Under the pieces are notes generated by a model. That model was not told where the DNA came from. It was given only the letters and a program-made list of their open reading frames with translations, and did no database searches. Shown here piece by piece: positions 1-34,812 of a stretch of 64,000 nucleotides of DNA. Within the stretch, counting starts at the first letter, position 1, and each line of letters begins with the position of its first letter. The DNA lies in assembly GCA_020284085.1 (NCBI GenBank), contig JACEVL010000480.1, positions 1,313,779 through 1,377,778 on the forward strand, read 5' to 3'. The DNA is from Aporrectodea caliginosa. Taxonomy: Eukaryota > Annelida > Clitellata > Crassiclitellata > Lumbricidae. Both the position numbers and the translations under genes were made by a program.

Positions 1-94
1 TTTTCTATGAAGGCTAATAAAAAACGATAATCGGTTTAAAATCATTTCTAAAACCGATAATCGGTTTGCCAGAAAAACGATATTAACAACCCTA
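1..94. mobile_element. Right end of a TAGGG-type hAT-like non-autonomous element
   Basis: The window opens inside a copy of the same family as the element at 10160-10690. It shares the AACCGATAATCGGTTT palindromic blocks, the 'gatattaacaac' stretch and the terminal CCCTA. Only the right end is present, so the target-site duplication cannot be checked. Confidence 0.7.
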
Positions 95-420
95 TAATAA
101 ACTACATTGAAGTATATTATAATAAATTATAATATAAAATAAACCAGGAAATTAAATCATTGAAATGAAAATTATAATAATATATATTACAATAATTTCT
201 TACTGCATTTGTTATTAATTGTTAATCATCTCTATCACTATTATGTTAACGTAATAATAACAAAACCAGGAAGGCAGACCATAAATGAAAAATTATCATC
301 GCTATCATTTTGGCTAATATTTTAATTAATATTGGGCATACGTTATTTTTACTGTGTTTACTGTTTTTTTACTGTGCACAGTTTGCTTTCTTAAACCTTA
401 ATGATTTTGTAAGATTACTT
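95..420. other. AT-rich DNA, nothing recognised
   Basis: This is A+T-rich sequence between the hAT-like end and the SINE. I see no coding potential or repeat structure in it. It presumably lies in an upstream intron of the SPEF1-like gene, whose recognisable exons start at 1673. Confidence 0.4.
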
Positions 421-618
421 GGTGAGCCGATTGGTTAGAGCGCTCGCCTTGTAACATGGAGAGTTTGGTTCGAGCTTGCTCGAGATGTTTACTGTGCAGG
501 GATCTTGAGCAAGTCCTTCACTCACAATTGCTCAACGTCATTGATTGACGTTTGGTTCAATGGTTATTTGACAATGGCGCTTAATAAATGCATGGTAGTA
601 GTAGTAGTAGCAGCAGCA
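421..618 (+). mobile_element. tRNA-derived SINE, family 1, copy 1
   Basis: The 5' part looks like a tRNA. It has a D-arm/A-box-like 'ggttagagcgctcgcc', a CTTGTAA anticodon-like loop (TGT, Thr-like) and a B-box-like GGTTCGAGC. The anticodon stem is not well paired, so this is not a working tRNA. The body and the (gta)n tail match a minus-strand copy at 13231-13412 and a truncated one at 20195-20345, which makes it a dispersed SINE family. Confidence 0.6.
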
Positions 619-964
619 GTAGTTGTTATAAGTCACTGTAACTGGTGGAACATGAAAAGGCTTAAGCGTTGGCCCACTTTGTTGCTGGGATGGCATGGCA
701 GTTTGTCATGACTCAGCCAGGACATGATCTGCGTTGGGGCTGCGCATTGCTTGGCTGCCCTATCTCTGGAGAGATGGTTGCACCCAAGACCCGGTCTTAG
801 CTTTGATCAGTGACAGACTTGGGACATATTAGGGTCTGACTAAGAGCCTCTGGTCTTCATCAAAGCGCTCGATTATGCATTCCTATCAGGACGGACGGAG
901 CGAGCGCTGAGCAGGCCTCTGTCTGGCAGTGCCAATCAACGGACGGTGCTTGTGCATTGCTAAT

Positions 965-1222
965 GCTGTTGTCGCTTTTGGCTGCTGCTGTCAATATCAG
1001 TGTCTGCCTTGGTTGTATCCGTTGCCTCTGTTTGGTTGCCTGTCGATTCTGTTGCTTTGGTTGCATCTGTAGCTGTGGTTGTCATGGTCCTTTCTGTTGC
1101 TTCTGCTGATGTGGTTGCATTTGTTGTTTCTGGGTGTTTGGCTTCAGTTGTTGCATCTGTTGCTTTGGTTACTTCTGTTGTTTAGGTTTCCTCTGATGCC
1201 TTTGTTGCCTCTGTTGTTTAAG
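965..1222. repeat. Degenerate GTTGCNTCTGTT minisatellite
   Basis: Repeats of roughly 9-18 bp built on 'gttgcatctgttgctttg' run through this stretch. Both strands stay open by chance because of the composition. I do not treat either reading as a gene. The flanks (619-964 and 1223-1371) show nothing I recognise. Confidence 0.55.
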
Positions 1223-1371
1223 TTGCACTTTTAAAGAGATCGAAATCATAAATTACTTCTCTCGCATCTAACTATGTTGATCAAAGTACATGGAATGAGA
1301 TGAGGGAAAAATCTAAAAGATCAGTAAAAGAAATCCATTAATTTAAAAGATGATTCAAGAGAAGAAGAGAC

Positions 1372-1600
1372 AAGTGGTCCCTTAAGCTATCTGAAAGGCA
1401 GCCTTGGATATGAGCAACTTCATTTTTCTTAGCCTGAGCATATGATGGCAGGTAGCCAGTCTTCTCCCTCACTGTCTGATCTTCCCACTGACAGTGTGAG
1501 GTCAGTGTACTCATTATAGGTGAATTGACTAAAGATGAGGCAATATCCAGTAAAAATTGAATTGGGTCTGAATTCAGTAAGCATCCATTGTCTCCTATTT
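1372..1600 (-). mobile_element. SINE family 2 copy (decayed head)
   Basis: This stretch matches 58185-58455 across 'gaaaggcagc', 'cttagcctga', 'gacagtgt' and 'gtgtactcattatag'. In the 58 kb copy the minus strand reads tRNA-like head, then body, then a trinucleotide tail. The head of this copy is too decayed to see. Confidence 0.5.
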
Positions 1601-1672
1601 TAGCCCAGCACTAACTCTTTTACATTACATTATGTTAACTTGTTAAGCTGATCACTGACTGTTTGCTTTTAG

Positions 1673-4600
1673 GAAAGTCTTCAAGCGAATGGGATTTGAA
1701 GTGAATGAAGACGTGATCAAGAACATCGTCAACTGCCAACCGTTTGCCGTGGAACAGCTGCTTCTGCTGCTGCGTCGCAAGGTCGAACAGCACTCTGTAC
1801 GAAGGGCCAAGAGTGATGACCCAGAAGTCGATCAGGGTAGGTCAGGTCAAAGGGCAATGACTTCGATTGGGTTCAGAGTAGGTCAGGTTAGAGAGAGAGA
1901 TAGAGTTCTGAAAGAATGAAAACTTAGTCTGTTTTTCAATACTGCATGTGTATTTGGAGCCTGTCTCCACTAACTGTCTCATGCAGACACGTAGAGATCA
2001 ACAGACACATGCAATTGATTTGTATGCAGAGTCAGTCATGTCAGCATTTTGTTACATTTGTTTATTTTTGCACTTAATGTAAGTAAGTCTGAATGTGCTG
2101 CAGGAGACAGGTATGTGCAAGCGACCTGTTCAGTGTCAGACACATCAGTAAGTGAGTTAGTGATCAGTCTTTGTTTGCTTCTGACAAGTGCACATGCATC
2201 ACTCTCTGTAAAAAACGATTACATGATGATCTAAAATTGATTATAATGCGAGCAAGTGTTGTAATCGTAATTGTAATTGTAAACTCTGAATTTCTAAAAC
2301 TTGTGCTACTTAAATGCCAGCATATTCACAGGCATTGCATTGTTTCATTGGAGGGAGGGGTTGTCCAGAGATAGCAAGGGAAGAATCGGTTCGGTTGGCA
2401 GAAGATCAGGGAGAGAAGGAGGATAGAGAGGAACTGCTGAGGTTCTTTTCTTTAGGATTCAAAGAGCGATTGGAAGGTTGAGGAGTGGATGTGTGACGGC
2501 AGGAAGTCCCTTGAAGAGGTGGTGAGACTTCAGCTTGGAGTGGAATCATGGCTGTAATCATAAACTCTGCAGTTCTAAAGTGCCAGTTGAAAGCTTAATG
2601 CGGGGCACCAGCTTACTCATAAACGCTGGAAAGCCATTTGAGGAGTGATAGATGAAGAATCTTGGGTAAGACGATGGTGGGTGAGCATCACTACACATGG
2701 ACATACACAATCAAGTGACTAAATAATAATCAACAAATACTTTTAGAAATAAGTACACAGAGCTGTAGTAGTTTAACAAGACTTGTCTATTTCTTCATCT
2801 GCAGTGTGATGCCTTGTGTTTCGTTGACAGACGCTCTAGCATATGGTCAAGACCCATCACCTCGCAAGGCTGTTTCCAATCAACTCAAATCTCAGAGGTA
2901 TTCACTTCATCTGATTATATATTATTATGTACACATTAGACTTTCTTAACTGGCTTTGCCCGGGAGAGTAGACATGGGGGGGGGCAAGTGGCGCCATCTG
3001 CCGAGTCATTGGGATTTTTAATTTCAATATGTGTCAACTTAAGTTTCATATCGTTAGTGTATAATTTCTTTTCTTTTTTTAATGCACTTATTAGTTGTTT
3101 AAAGTCAGTAAATGAATGTTTGCTGGGGCAACGACATTGTAATGAAAATGCCAATGTAGGTCTTGATAAGTGATTTAAACAGTTTTATGTTTTAATACTT
3201 ATTATTATTCTTTTATATTTTAATACTTATTATTATTCTTTTATATTTTAATACTTATTATTAGTCTTCCATATTTTGTGATGCAGAGCAAAAGCACATG
3301 GATCCAACAAGTCAAGTGGTAGCATTATTGGTGGTAGTGTAGTGGCACCTGGTGGCATGACGGTGCCCCCGAATGGCCCAGGTGGCATCCATACACAGGG
3401 TGACATCCTGATCAAGCAACTGTTCAAAGAGAAGGACGAACAACTGAATGCCAAGGATGAAACCATAGAGGTATTCTTCGTTCCTTCGCTCGTTCCTTTT
3501 TTCTTTCATTCACTGAAAAGCATTTATGTAGCGCCTGTTTGTAAACAGATGTCTTACCTTAACCTCTGTGCTTCTGAAGAGTTTCTGTTCTGTTGCATTT
3601 ATGATTCGTAGGAGTTTCTATAGAAGCATGTAAAGTCCAAGTGTGGTACCTTTAAACTGCTCACCAAGTTTCTAGGCACGTAAACAATGTGTTGTTGCAT
3701 AGAGGTGTAAATGTTGTGGTCCGATATGGCTGGGAACCCAAGTAAGCTGAGTGAGTACCAAACTACCCATAACTCAGTCATTGCTTAATGAATCAGTCGT
3801 CAGGTGGGCAACATGTGAGTCATTATATACACTTAGGCGGCCACGTTATTCAGAGTTAGTTAAACAGTTGCTTTCCCGACAAGACCCACCAGTATGACAG
3901 TGCACTAATTTCTTTTATATTAAACCTAAGATACCTTCAACATCAAATAAAAGCCAATAAAATTCTGGACCAAACTTTAAACGGAATAGCCAATGCCTAC
4001 ACTTTATTATCTTGTAATTGCATTGCGTTCTGACAATGTGTTAATGAATAAACAAAGATTCTATACTATTTTGAACCTTACAGACTTTGAAGTCTGTAAG
4101 GTTCAAGAAATTTGTTAATCTCTATGCTTTGCAGATTATTAAGTCGACTGCAGCCTGATTCCTCCAACACCATGACTTCACAAGCCAAAAACAACTGTGC
4201 ATTATTAAAGCTTTGAGATCCTGACTAATTACGCCAGTCTGCCTCAAATAATCATCATGCCTCTTTGGCTGGTTTTGGGGTATATTAGTTACAGCCCAAT
4301 TGCCACCTTTCAGATGGCTACCTGTGTCTCTGTGTGACAGGCCCAGTATTGCATTTACTTTTTGGAATTTATAAATTGAAATTTTGATTAATTAAAGATA
4401 CTGGCATATTGAAAATTACAATATTAGAAGCTTGAAAAATTTCTTTAAAAAAATTAACAGAATTTGTGAATGTTTAGATACTGACGGCGAAGATCGGTCG
4501 TCTGGAGCAGCTGCTGAAACTGAAGGATATTCGCATCGAAGACCTACAGGCGCGATTAAGTGAGCGTGAAGTTAGTGACCAGAGCATTACAACTGCCACT

Positions 4601-4843
4601 ATGCCACCAGCTGCTACCACCACCAGGACCAGTGCCCAAGGGAACCATCAAGTGAAAGTGCAAGGAAATTACGGACTGGAAGGAATGGCGTTCGACCAAC
4701 TGCAGATGAAATGCAGTCACGTGGCATTTAATTGGGGCCTTTGGACTGTAATGTCACTACTATGTGTTTGCCTGTGTCTCTATCTGTGCATATGTCTGTG
4801 TGTGTATATATGTATATCTGTTTTTGTGACTCTGTCTTACTAA
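1673..4843 (+). CDS. SPEF1: Sperm flagellar protein 1-like (CLAMP, CH domain), 3' exons
   Basis: Four exons join in frame: 1673-1836, 2831-2897, 3287-3470 and 4478 onward, open to a stop ending at 4843. The first encodes the end of the calponin-homology-like domain (KVFKRMGFEVNEDVI, then VEQLLLLLRRKVEQ). The middle exons encode a Gly/Pro/Ser linker. The last two encode a heptad-rich C-terminal coiled coil (LFKEKDEQLNAKDETIE, then KIGRLEQLLKLKDIRIEDL). This order is typical of SPEF1, a microtubule-binding protein of motile cilia and flagella. All junctions have AG acceptors and GT donors with matching phases (1, 2, 0). The gene is partial: no upstream CH-domain exon lies in 1-1672. The 3' end is unsure, because after about 4720 the frame runs into low-complexity TG-rich sequence giving Cys/Leu/Val. 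A donor or stop may come earlier, for example the GTGAGC just after the coiled coil. Confidence 0.8.
2240..2560 (+). repeat. Dispersed repeat R1, copy
   Basis: This is a member of a dispersed family seen at 12775-13025 (-), 29140-29240 (+), 40390-40480, 45205-45600 (-) and 54870-55180 (+). Shared blocks are 'gtaatcgtaa..aactctgaatttctaaa', 'ccagcttattcac', 'ggggttgtccagagat' and 'ttgccagagagaccagagag'. It is probably a SINE or the 3' end of a retrotransposon. It sits in the intron between SPEF1-like exons 1673-1836 and 2831-2897. A second partial unit follows at 2540-2640. Confidence 0.6.
3184..3268 (+). repeat. 28-bp tandem repeat, about 3 copies
   Basis: The unit 'tttaatacttattattattc' plus 'ttttatat' starts at 3191, 3219 and 3247. 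It ends about 20 bp before the acceptor of the SPEF1-like exon at 3287, where it may serve as part of the pyrimidine-rich tract. Confidence 0.8.
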
Positions 4844-5290
4844 CTGTGGATGTGTGTTTGTTTGTATCTGTACTTGTCTTTGTAACTTTCTCAATGTTTG
4901 TGTATGCATGTGTACCTCTATCTGTCTTGGTTGTGGCTCTGTGACATGGTTTGCATGAGCTTGTGTCTTTCTGTCTGTCTGTCTATGTCTTAGAGTTTCT
5001 TGAAGTTGTGTGCACTGCATGTGTGTGTGTGCTTGTGTATCTCTATGTGTTTGTGTATTCATATGTGGCTGTGTGTGGTTGTTTGCCTGTATGACTATGT
5101 CTTTGTGTGAGCACTTCAGCTTTCGCTCATGTATAAGTTGTTTGCAGTGTTTTCAAGCCACCAACGTCGACATATGTATATATAAAGGCATTTATTTATT
5201 TATTTATACACATGTGTGTGCATATAGATACATGTATATACATATATATTATGTATTTGTGTATGTAAACTACATGTAAACTTACATTAC
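4750..5290. repeat. Low-complexity TG/TATG-rich tract
   Basis: Imperfect (TG)n, (TCTG)n, (TATA)n and (TATT)n runs continue for over 500 bp. They overlap the nominal tail of the SPEF1-like reading frame, which makes its last residues doubtful. Confidence 0.7.
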
Positions 5291-6876
5291 ATGTATGTAA
5301 TTGTAAGTTTGTAACGTATATACATACGGTCGACTGGCAGTTGGAAAAGTGGACAGCTTCATTTGAAAACATGTTTATAACTGAACTACAACGATGACAG
5401 TTAATTTAATAAGTTTTATTTATTATTTGAAGTATTTATTTGCTTGTTTCTGTTTGACTGATAACCAAGAATGATTGCTGACAAAAATAATGAAAACGAT
5501 AAAATTTATGGTGTTCCAGTGATGGTGGATTGTATAATTGATGAGATGGCATTTTGTACAGAAGTGGAGATCGTAATTTGAGAATATACGGTTAATGGGA
5601 GGAATCGGGACAAAGACTCTTCGGAAGCTGAAAACCGTATTGTTAACAAGATGTTCAATGGTAGGCTGTTGTACAGTGCTGTGAGTCAGTAGTTAATGCT
5701 GGGGTATTTGCTTGAAATGGCTCTATATTAATGTCACTTGGCTTTTGAGATTCAAATTTACATTAAATTATGAATCTATCGTTTTCCCTTCTCACTTAAA
5801 AAATCCCATCCATATTTATTTGCTTCTTCAAATCCAGACACTGTCCGACATAATCATCTCTCTGTCTGACTACTGGACTCAATATGGAGCTCCAATCGGG
5901 AACCAATCCTGACAATACTTGGTTTTTTGCTTCTGATTAAATGCCTGTGGTATAAAGTCACTTCCACAACTTAGCTTTTCTCTGAAGAAAGACGAAGTTT
6001 ACGACTAAGTCAGAGGTATCAAGTTTTTACAAAGAGGGGATACCCTGGATCAGTAAGAGGGGTATGATTTGCCCCCACACTCGCATAACTGTAGTTTCTA
6101 GATTTGATTCTCTCACCAGGCGCGGTATGATGACCTGAACTAGCTATTGGTAAGAGCCTTATGGTAACCTGATCTAGCTATTGCAAGGTAAATGTAAATC
6201 TAAGTCATTATGAAACCGTCGAATGATTTCAAGAGGTATACCTTTCCAGAAACATCTTAAATACTCCTGGACATATCCTTCATTAGGCTACCTACTACCC
6301 CCTGTTCTATATGCTGGTCACGATTTGCCCCCACACTCGCATAACTAGTTTCTAGATTTGATTCCTTCACCAGGCGCGGTTTCATTGCTAAGATGCTGTA
6401 CAGCTAGGCCACAGTGTTTTTAGTTAACTTTTTAACTAACTTTTCTGCGCTATTTGATAACTTTGTATGTACTGCGTTGTGCATTTGCCAGCGTTTAATA
6501 AAGAACACACTTACTTTAAGCCTAATTCCTGAAAGTCACTTTTGAAGGGCACAAACTCGGCACAATGAGGGCAACTAACTAATAGGCAAGATAGCTAATG
6601 AACTGGATTATAAATTTAACGTAACCAAATGGTTGAAATGTCTCATCACAAAAATTTGTATCCTGGAGAACAACTTATTTTTATAGTAGCTATTTTTTTC
6701 GTTGACCAGAAGTTTTGACCGACCCTGAACGGGACGACGTGAATTATCAGATTTTCTCTGATTCCTTTTTCACGCTGAACAAACTGCGTGCTTTAACATT
6801 GTGATTTACTTTGTGTAACTGCTTGCTTACTTACGCACCGTAATATTGTCGCAAGAGCCAAGAACGCACCCACATC
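5291..6876. other. Intergenic region SPEF1-POLR2B
   Basis: No gene is recognised here. It contains a direct repeat of about 60 bp at 6066-6126 and 6322-6382 (sharing 'gatttgcccccacactcgca' and 'caccaggcgcgg'). The rest is unassigned. Confidence 0.5.
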
Positions 6877-6884
6877 TATAAAAG
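6877..6884 (+). promoter_or_regulatory. Candidate TATA box of POLR2B
   Basis: TATAAAAG lies 122 bp before the proposed POLR2B start codon. It is in the right orientation, and a start site about 30 bp downstream (around 6908) would give a 5' leader near 100 nt. No experimental support is visible, and many housekeeping promoters lack TATA, so this is tentative. Confidence 0.4.
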
Positions 6885-7005
6885 ACCTTGTAGGGAGAAT
6901 TTCCGTCAGTACATGGCGTTGATTTTGAGGCGAAACAAAAGTTTTGAACTCTAGTTATTACAAATTGGAATAATAGCACAATTTGTTCTAAAATAAAGCG
7001 AAAAA

Positions 7006-30808
<23,803 letters not shown>

Positions 30809-31573
30809 GTCAGAAGATATCGGACATCTACAGATCACGCTTCAGTGATTTAAGGATGTGAAATTCATCTGGCATAACTAACATCTCTTGTGAACTGTTG
30901 CTGGATGTCCTCGTTTATCGTTTATCGTCTTGAACAACTCTTGTGTTATGGTTCAGTGATTTTCATTGTTGAACAGTCTACAGAACTGCTGTCAAGCCTG
31001 TCATATACATTGAAAGTATTTGACTGAAACTGTGTAAAAAATCGCCTCTCAAAACGTCATCTGATGAGTTTAAGTTCTCCTGCCATTGTTTGGAAAAGTC
31101 GGAGCACACAAAATTTAACATGTGGTTTCACTTTTATTTTTGAAGATTAAAGACTGAAATAATGATCAGAAATCAGCCTGGTTGAACTTGCGTTGATACT
31201 CTATGTCACATAATTCCACCTTGAGTATTATTAACAGATATTAATTATTAATTAGCAACTTCTGTAGCACTGATCTCCACTGCACTGGGCATCATCAACT
31301 GATGGTGCAACAAACCCAAGTGATGGCAATACATACACATCCAGAAGATCAGTCCGTTGAGACAGACAGTCTATAATGAGTGGATAAGTATTCTTACACA
31401 TAAGTTATAAGTTGAGAACAAAGGTATTTCATGCGAAGTAGTGGTTACTGGTTAGTCAATTTTGTTATTGGTCCTCGCTACAAAATTTGCTTTAAGCGTT
31501 AGATTTTTAATTTTGCTGCCCTATCCAGTGTTAGTGCTGGTGTACTGATCGTTGTGTGTTGGATTCAAATAAA
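30809..31573 (+). terminator. POLR2B: POLR2B 3' UTR and candidate poly(A) signals
   Basis: After the TAG stop, candidate signals are ATTAAA at 31146-31151 and AATAAA at 31568-31573. The segment from about 31068 is duplicated at 52583, so that piece of the 3' flank also exists as an orphan downstream. Confidence 0.5.
31068..31510 (+). repeat. Left edge of duplicated block, copy A (POLR2B 3' flank)
   Basis: About 440 bp match 52583-53037 with only a few small indels. Blocks include 'ctcctgccattg', 'tttcacttttatttttgaag' and 'gatggtgcaacaaacccaag'. This is the left limit of a segment present twice in the same orientation. Confidence 0.95.
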
Positions 31574-32889
31574 CGACCACTTAATCGATGGTTTTGCAAT
31601 CCTACAGGCAAATCTCGAGTTCATTGATTTTGTAAGGCTTTGTTTTGTCAAGTATAGTAATTCGAAGTTCGGGATGAGCCGAACATTTTTCTTGGTTCAA
31701 CCCTGATCATTCATAGATATTCTCTGCTGTGCGCCCCTGTTTTCTCAGCCTTTGCATATGGTGGCAGATGGCCACTCCTTTCGCTGGCCACAGTCGAATT
31801 TATGAACAGAAGTTTACAATTCGCCTCAGATTGTATTATTTCAATGTGACTGTATTTCATTTGTTCATTCATTGTGAGAATTTATATAGCTACTCAGATG
31901 CGCTCCCAGCCCAACCACTGATCAACCTCTGTGTCATTTCGACGGATATTCTCATCTAAATGCAGAATTTGCCCAGTAACTTAGAACATGTTGGAGTTTT
32001 CTGGTGCTAGGTTTATGTACTGGACTTATTCGTCAGTTTTGCCAAGGATTTTGTAAGTTTATAGGGCATTGTCTTTGCAAGTCGCCTAGGCCCATCTGAC
32101 TGCATCTCAAACTCGACCGTACACATCCTTGTGTGTACGATCGAGTCTGAGCCATACGGACCGTGTTAGCCGCCTGTAGCCGAGTGTTTTCGTCCCGGTG
32201 GAGGGCGACCGACGCAGGTCATTGGAGTAACCTCAACCTTCAGTTCCTGGAGACGCTTCAATCTATCGACCGACACACGACGAATGCCTTTTCTCTGTAC
32301 TCCTTTTGTCTTGATGGCTGGCTGGACGTGCGTCATCTACCAGTGATGGACTGCTCGATGGCAGCGTCATCGTGTGTGCGAACGCTGTCACCTGTCGTTG
32401 CTCTGCTCTATCGACGCAATTTGGCCCAAAGACTCTGAACATCCATGCCATCTTCAGCTGTCGACGGCAGTGCCGGCTTTAGGTAGCCTATAGGCGATAT
32501 AGGCGGCTGCCTAGAGCGGCACTTTTCAAGGGGCGGTAAATTCCGACAAAATACATGATGGTCACATCCGTCAAAAACATGTCATTTATGAGTAAGGGGC
32601 GGCAGTTTTGTCCTCGCCTATAGCACAAAATTGTCAAAGACCGGCAAAGGCCGCCATTGCTTTGGTTGGTTCCACGTGTGTGCGTGGGCTGTTCAGTGGT
32701 GACTCGGCTTACCGTGCATGGTTTTGCTAACTGATGTAATATATTCGTTTGTAATGACAATTAACATCATATAGGCTAGCGCAGACAGCGCCTCTGAGTA
32801 GATATCTTGAAGGGGCGTTATTTAAATGTTCAATTACATACGGCAGATTAGCTAGACTTGAGCAACCTGTGGAACATAGCCGTGTTGTT
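31511..32889. other. Intergenic, no gene recognised
   Basis: The stretch includes a ~300-bp segment (32478-32780) whose start 'cagtgccggctttaggtagcc' and 'aaattccgacaaaatacatgat' recur at 49186-49300. This suggests a repeat family. An open frame at 32163-32438 has no recognisable domain. Confidence 0.45.
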
Positions 32890-34455
32890 CCTAGGCAGTA
32901 GGCATATCTCCAATGGGAGTTGGGCCCGGTTGTTGGCCCCTCCGAATGGAGGAGCCAACAACCGAGAATGTGCGATGCTGCCTAGTTGAGGTGCTAGCAC
33001 GAGGGCCCAAAAGCTCGCCACCAGAAGAAGAGCGAAGAGCTTCAATGGTGGCCAGCCAAATCAGAAACAGGGCATCAGAGCTCACGCAGATAAGCCGGGG
33101 AACAGCCAAGAAGGCATCACCAAACCAGCGCAGATATTCTATACGATATGTCTTGTGAGATGGGGAGCCAGTGCAAAGTATGCATATTAGCTGAGACATG
33201 TGCTCATTTAGGGATGCACCCAATAAGATGCGTAGCAGAACGGAGACGGGCAACCAAAGCGAGGAGCAGACCCACCATCAGGGTCGAGCAGCTGCAGTGG
33301 TCCAATCGACTGGTGACGAAAACTTGGATGAGGGTAGCTGCAGCGTCATGAGATATTAACCCTCGGGCTACCAAGGGGGGGTGGTTACCCCCCCAGGTTT
33401 TTTTCATCTCAAACTTTTTCCGTATGGAATAAAAATTTGACCTTTTAGGTAGCTGTAGGGGGGTTCATTTACACACGTTTTGAGGTAAAATGAGATGATA
33501 TCTCACACCGTTCAAAAGTTATACCCAATATACCCGAGGTACCAGGGGTGGATACCACCCCCCTAGATTTTCGATTATATCTTATCCGTCATTTAATATT
33601 AAGAGACACAAATTAGAACCATTCTATAGAGGGAATGTGGGGCTACATTTCTATGGTCACTTGAGTTAACCTGAGACAACCGGAAGTGCTCAAAATAAAT
33701 AATAATACGCGTAATATGCGTGAAAAATGGCTGAATGGAAGCACTCCCCCTTAGTTTTTGTCTGTAGCGTATTCATTTGTCTTCGTGGAAGAGAAACAAA
33801 GATACCATTCTTTAGAGGGAATGTAGGGCTTCATTTGCATACCTACATCTTTGTCTTTTGAATACCGGAAGTGATCAAAATAAATAATAATACGCGTAAT
33901 CTGTGTGAAAATGGCTGAATACAGCATTACAACGTAAACCGATATATATATGTATGGATATATATGTATGGATGTACATTTATACTATATAAACATGTGT
34001 AGGGATGATTGTGTGTATCTTTTATACATAGATTAGTTTCAAAACACACATAATCTTATATTTGTTTATCCAAAAAGTACAAAATGTACGCAATAATATA
34101 CAATATTGCTAATTAATGGGTTCCGTTGTTAAAAGTGATGTAATTTCGAGGTGCATTCACATAATGTACAACTAAATATACCATTCTGTGCAGAAATGAA
34201 TGCTGAATCCATTGCTATATTACAAGTTATGATATGTAAAACCAAACACGAAATCCAGGGGGGTGGTTACCACCACCACCCCCCTTGGTAGCCAGTGTTA
34301 CAAAAAAAGCTTGGTAGCCCTAGGGTTAAAGGAGTGAGAAGGAGCTGGGGAAGCTGATAAAAACAGCCTGGGTTCAGCTGATTAATGTGTAGGGGAAAAC
34401 TACGTGAAACGTAGGCGAGAAACATATTACATATCCATAACAACAGCAACGCCAA
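32890..34455 (-). pseudogene. Non-LTR reverse transcriptase fragment split by a piggyBac-type insertion
   Basis: On the minus strand, 34455-34330 encodes NQLNPGCFYQLPQLLLTPL. After skipping 34325-33360 the frame goes on as ISHDAAATLIQVFVTSRLDHC, then degraded C-terminal sequence (RTFSVVGSSI, near 32950). This is the order of a CR1/L2-like reverse transcriptase thumb and C terminus. The insertion point is the TTAA at the junction. Confidence 0.75.
33360..34325. mobile_element. piggyBac-type non-autonomous element, 966 bp
   Basis: TTAA flanks (33356-33359 and 34326-34329) surround termini CCCTCGGGCTACCAAG and, inverted, CCCTAGGGCTACCAAG. Subterminal G/C-runs 'gggggggtggttaccccccc' are also inverted. 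The interior has two ~185-bp tandem units sharing 'ccattct.tagagggaatgt', 'aaaataaataataatacgcg' and 'aatggctgaat'. There is no transposase. Confidence 0.88.
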
Positions 34456-34726
34456 TAAAGTATTAGAAGGAATCTAAGGGAGCAAAGCTTGAGTAACAAC
34501 ACAATTCAGATTAGCCGATGTAATATAGCTTTAATATTTTACTTAAAATCTCAAAATTACGAATGAAACTGAGTTTAGCTCAAAGCACAAAAATTAATTG
34601 CAATGGCGATTAGTGTTAGGAAAGCAGAGTTGTTTAGCAATGGCGGTTAGTAGTAGTCTCTTGACGTTTTCAAGCAGCGGTTTAAAAGTTTCGATTCATA
34701 GCAATTATGTTCTGAATGCAAGTCCA

Positions 34727-34812
34727 TTAGACGCACACGTAAATTCTGAAGATCCAAAGGCGAATTCTCCAGAAACAGACGAGCCTTTTTACACGCTGAG
34801 GACCATCCGCAT
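34727..34812 (-). CDS. Copy A last exon: furin site and predicted mature peptide
   Basis: After the split codon the exon reads DADGPQRVKR, then LVCFWRIRLWIFRIYVCV and a stop. The peptide alternates hydrophobic and cationic residues (three Arg), has no acidic residue and can close a hairpin through its two Cys, like arenicin. Exon 5 supplies the first base of the first codon (G from 35409). If exon 5 were instead read through its donor, it would stop after five codons. Confidence 0.75.

Noticed and set aside
421..495. Functional tRNA-Thr
   Set aside because: It has an anticodon-like TGT and a B box, but the anticodon and acceptor stems do not pair and the sequence continues into a SINE body.
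1000..1185. Hydrophobic 61-codon frame (VASVALV repeats)
   Set aside because: It arises from the GTTGC minisatellite. The opposite strand is open too, and nothing supports a gene.
4601..4843. Membrane segment at the end of the SPEF1-like protein
   Set aside because: The Leu/Cys/Val run is encoded by TG-rich low-complexity DNA beyond the coiled coil, where the family normally ends. It is probably not translated as such.
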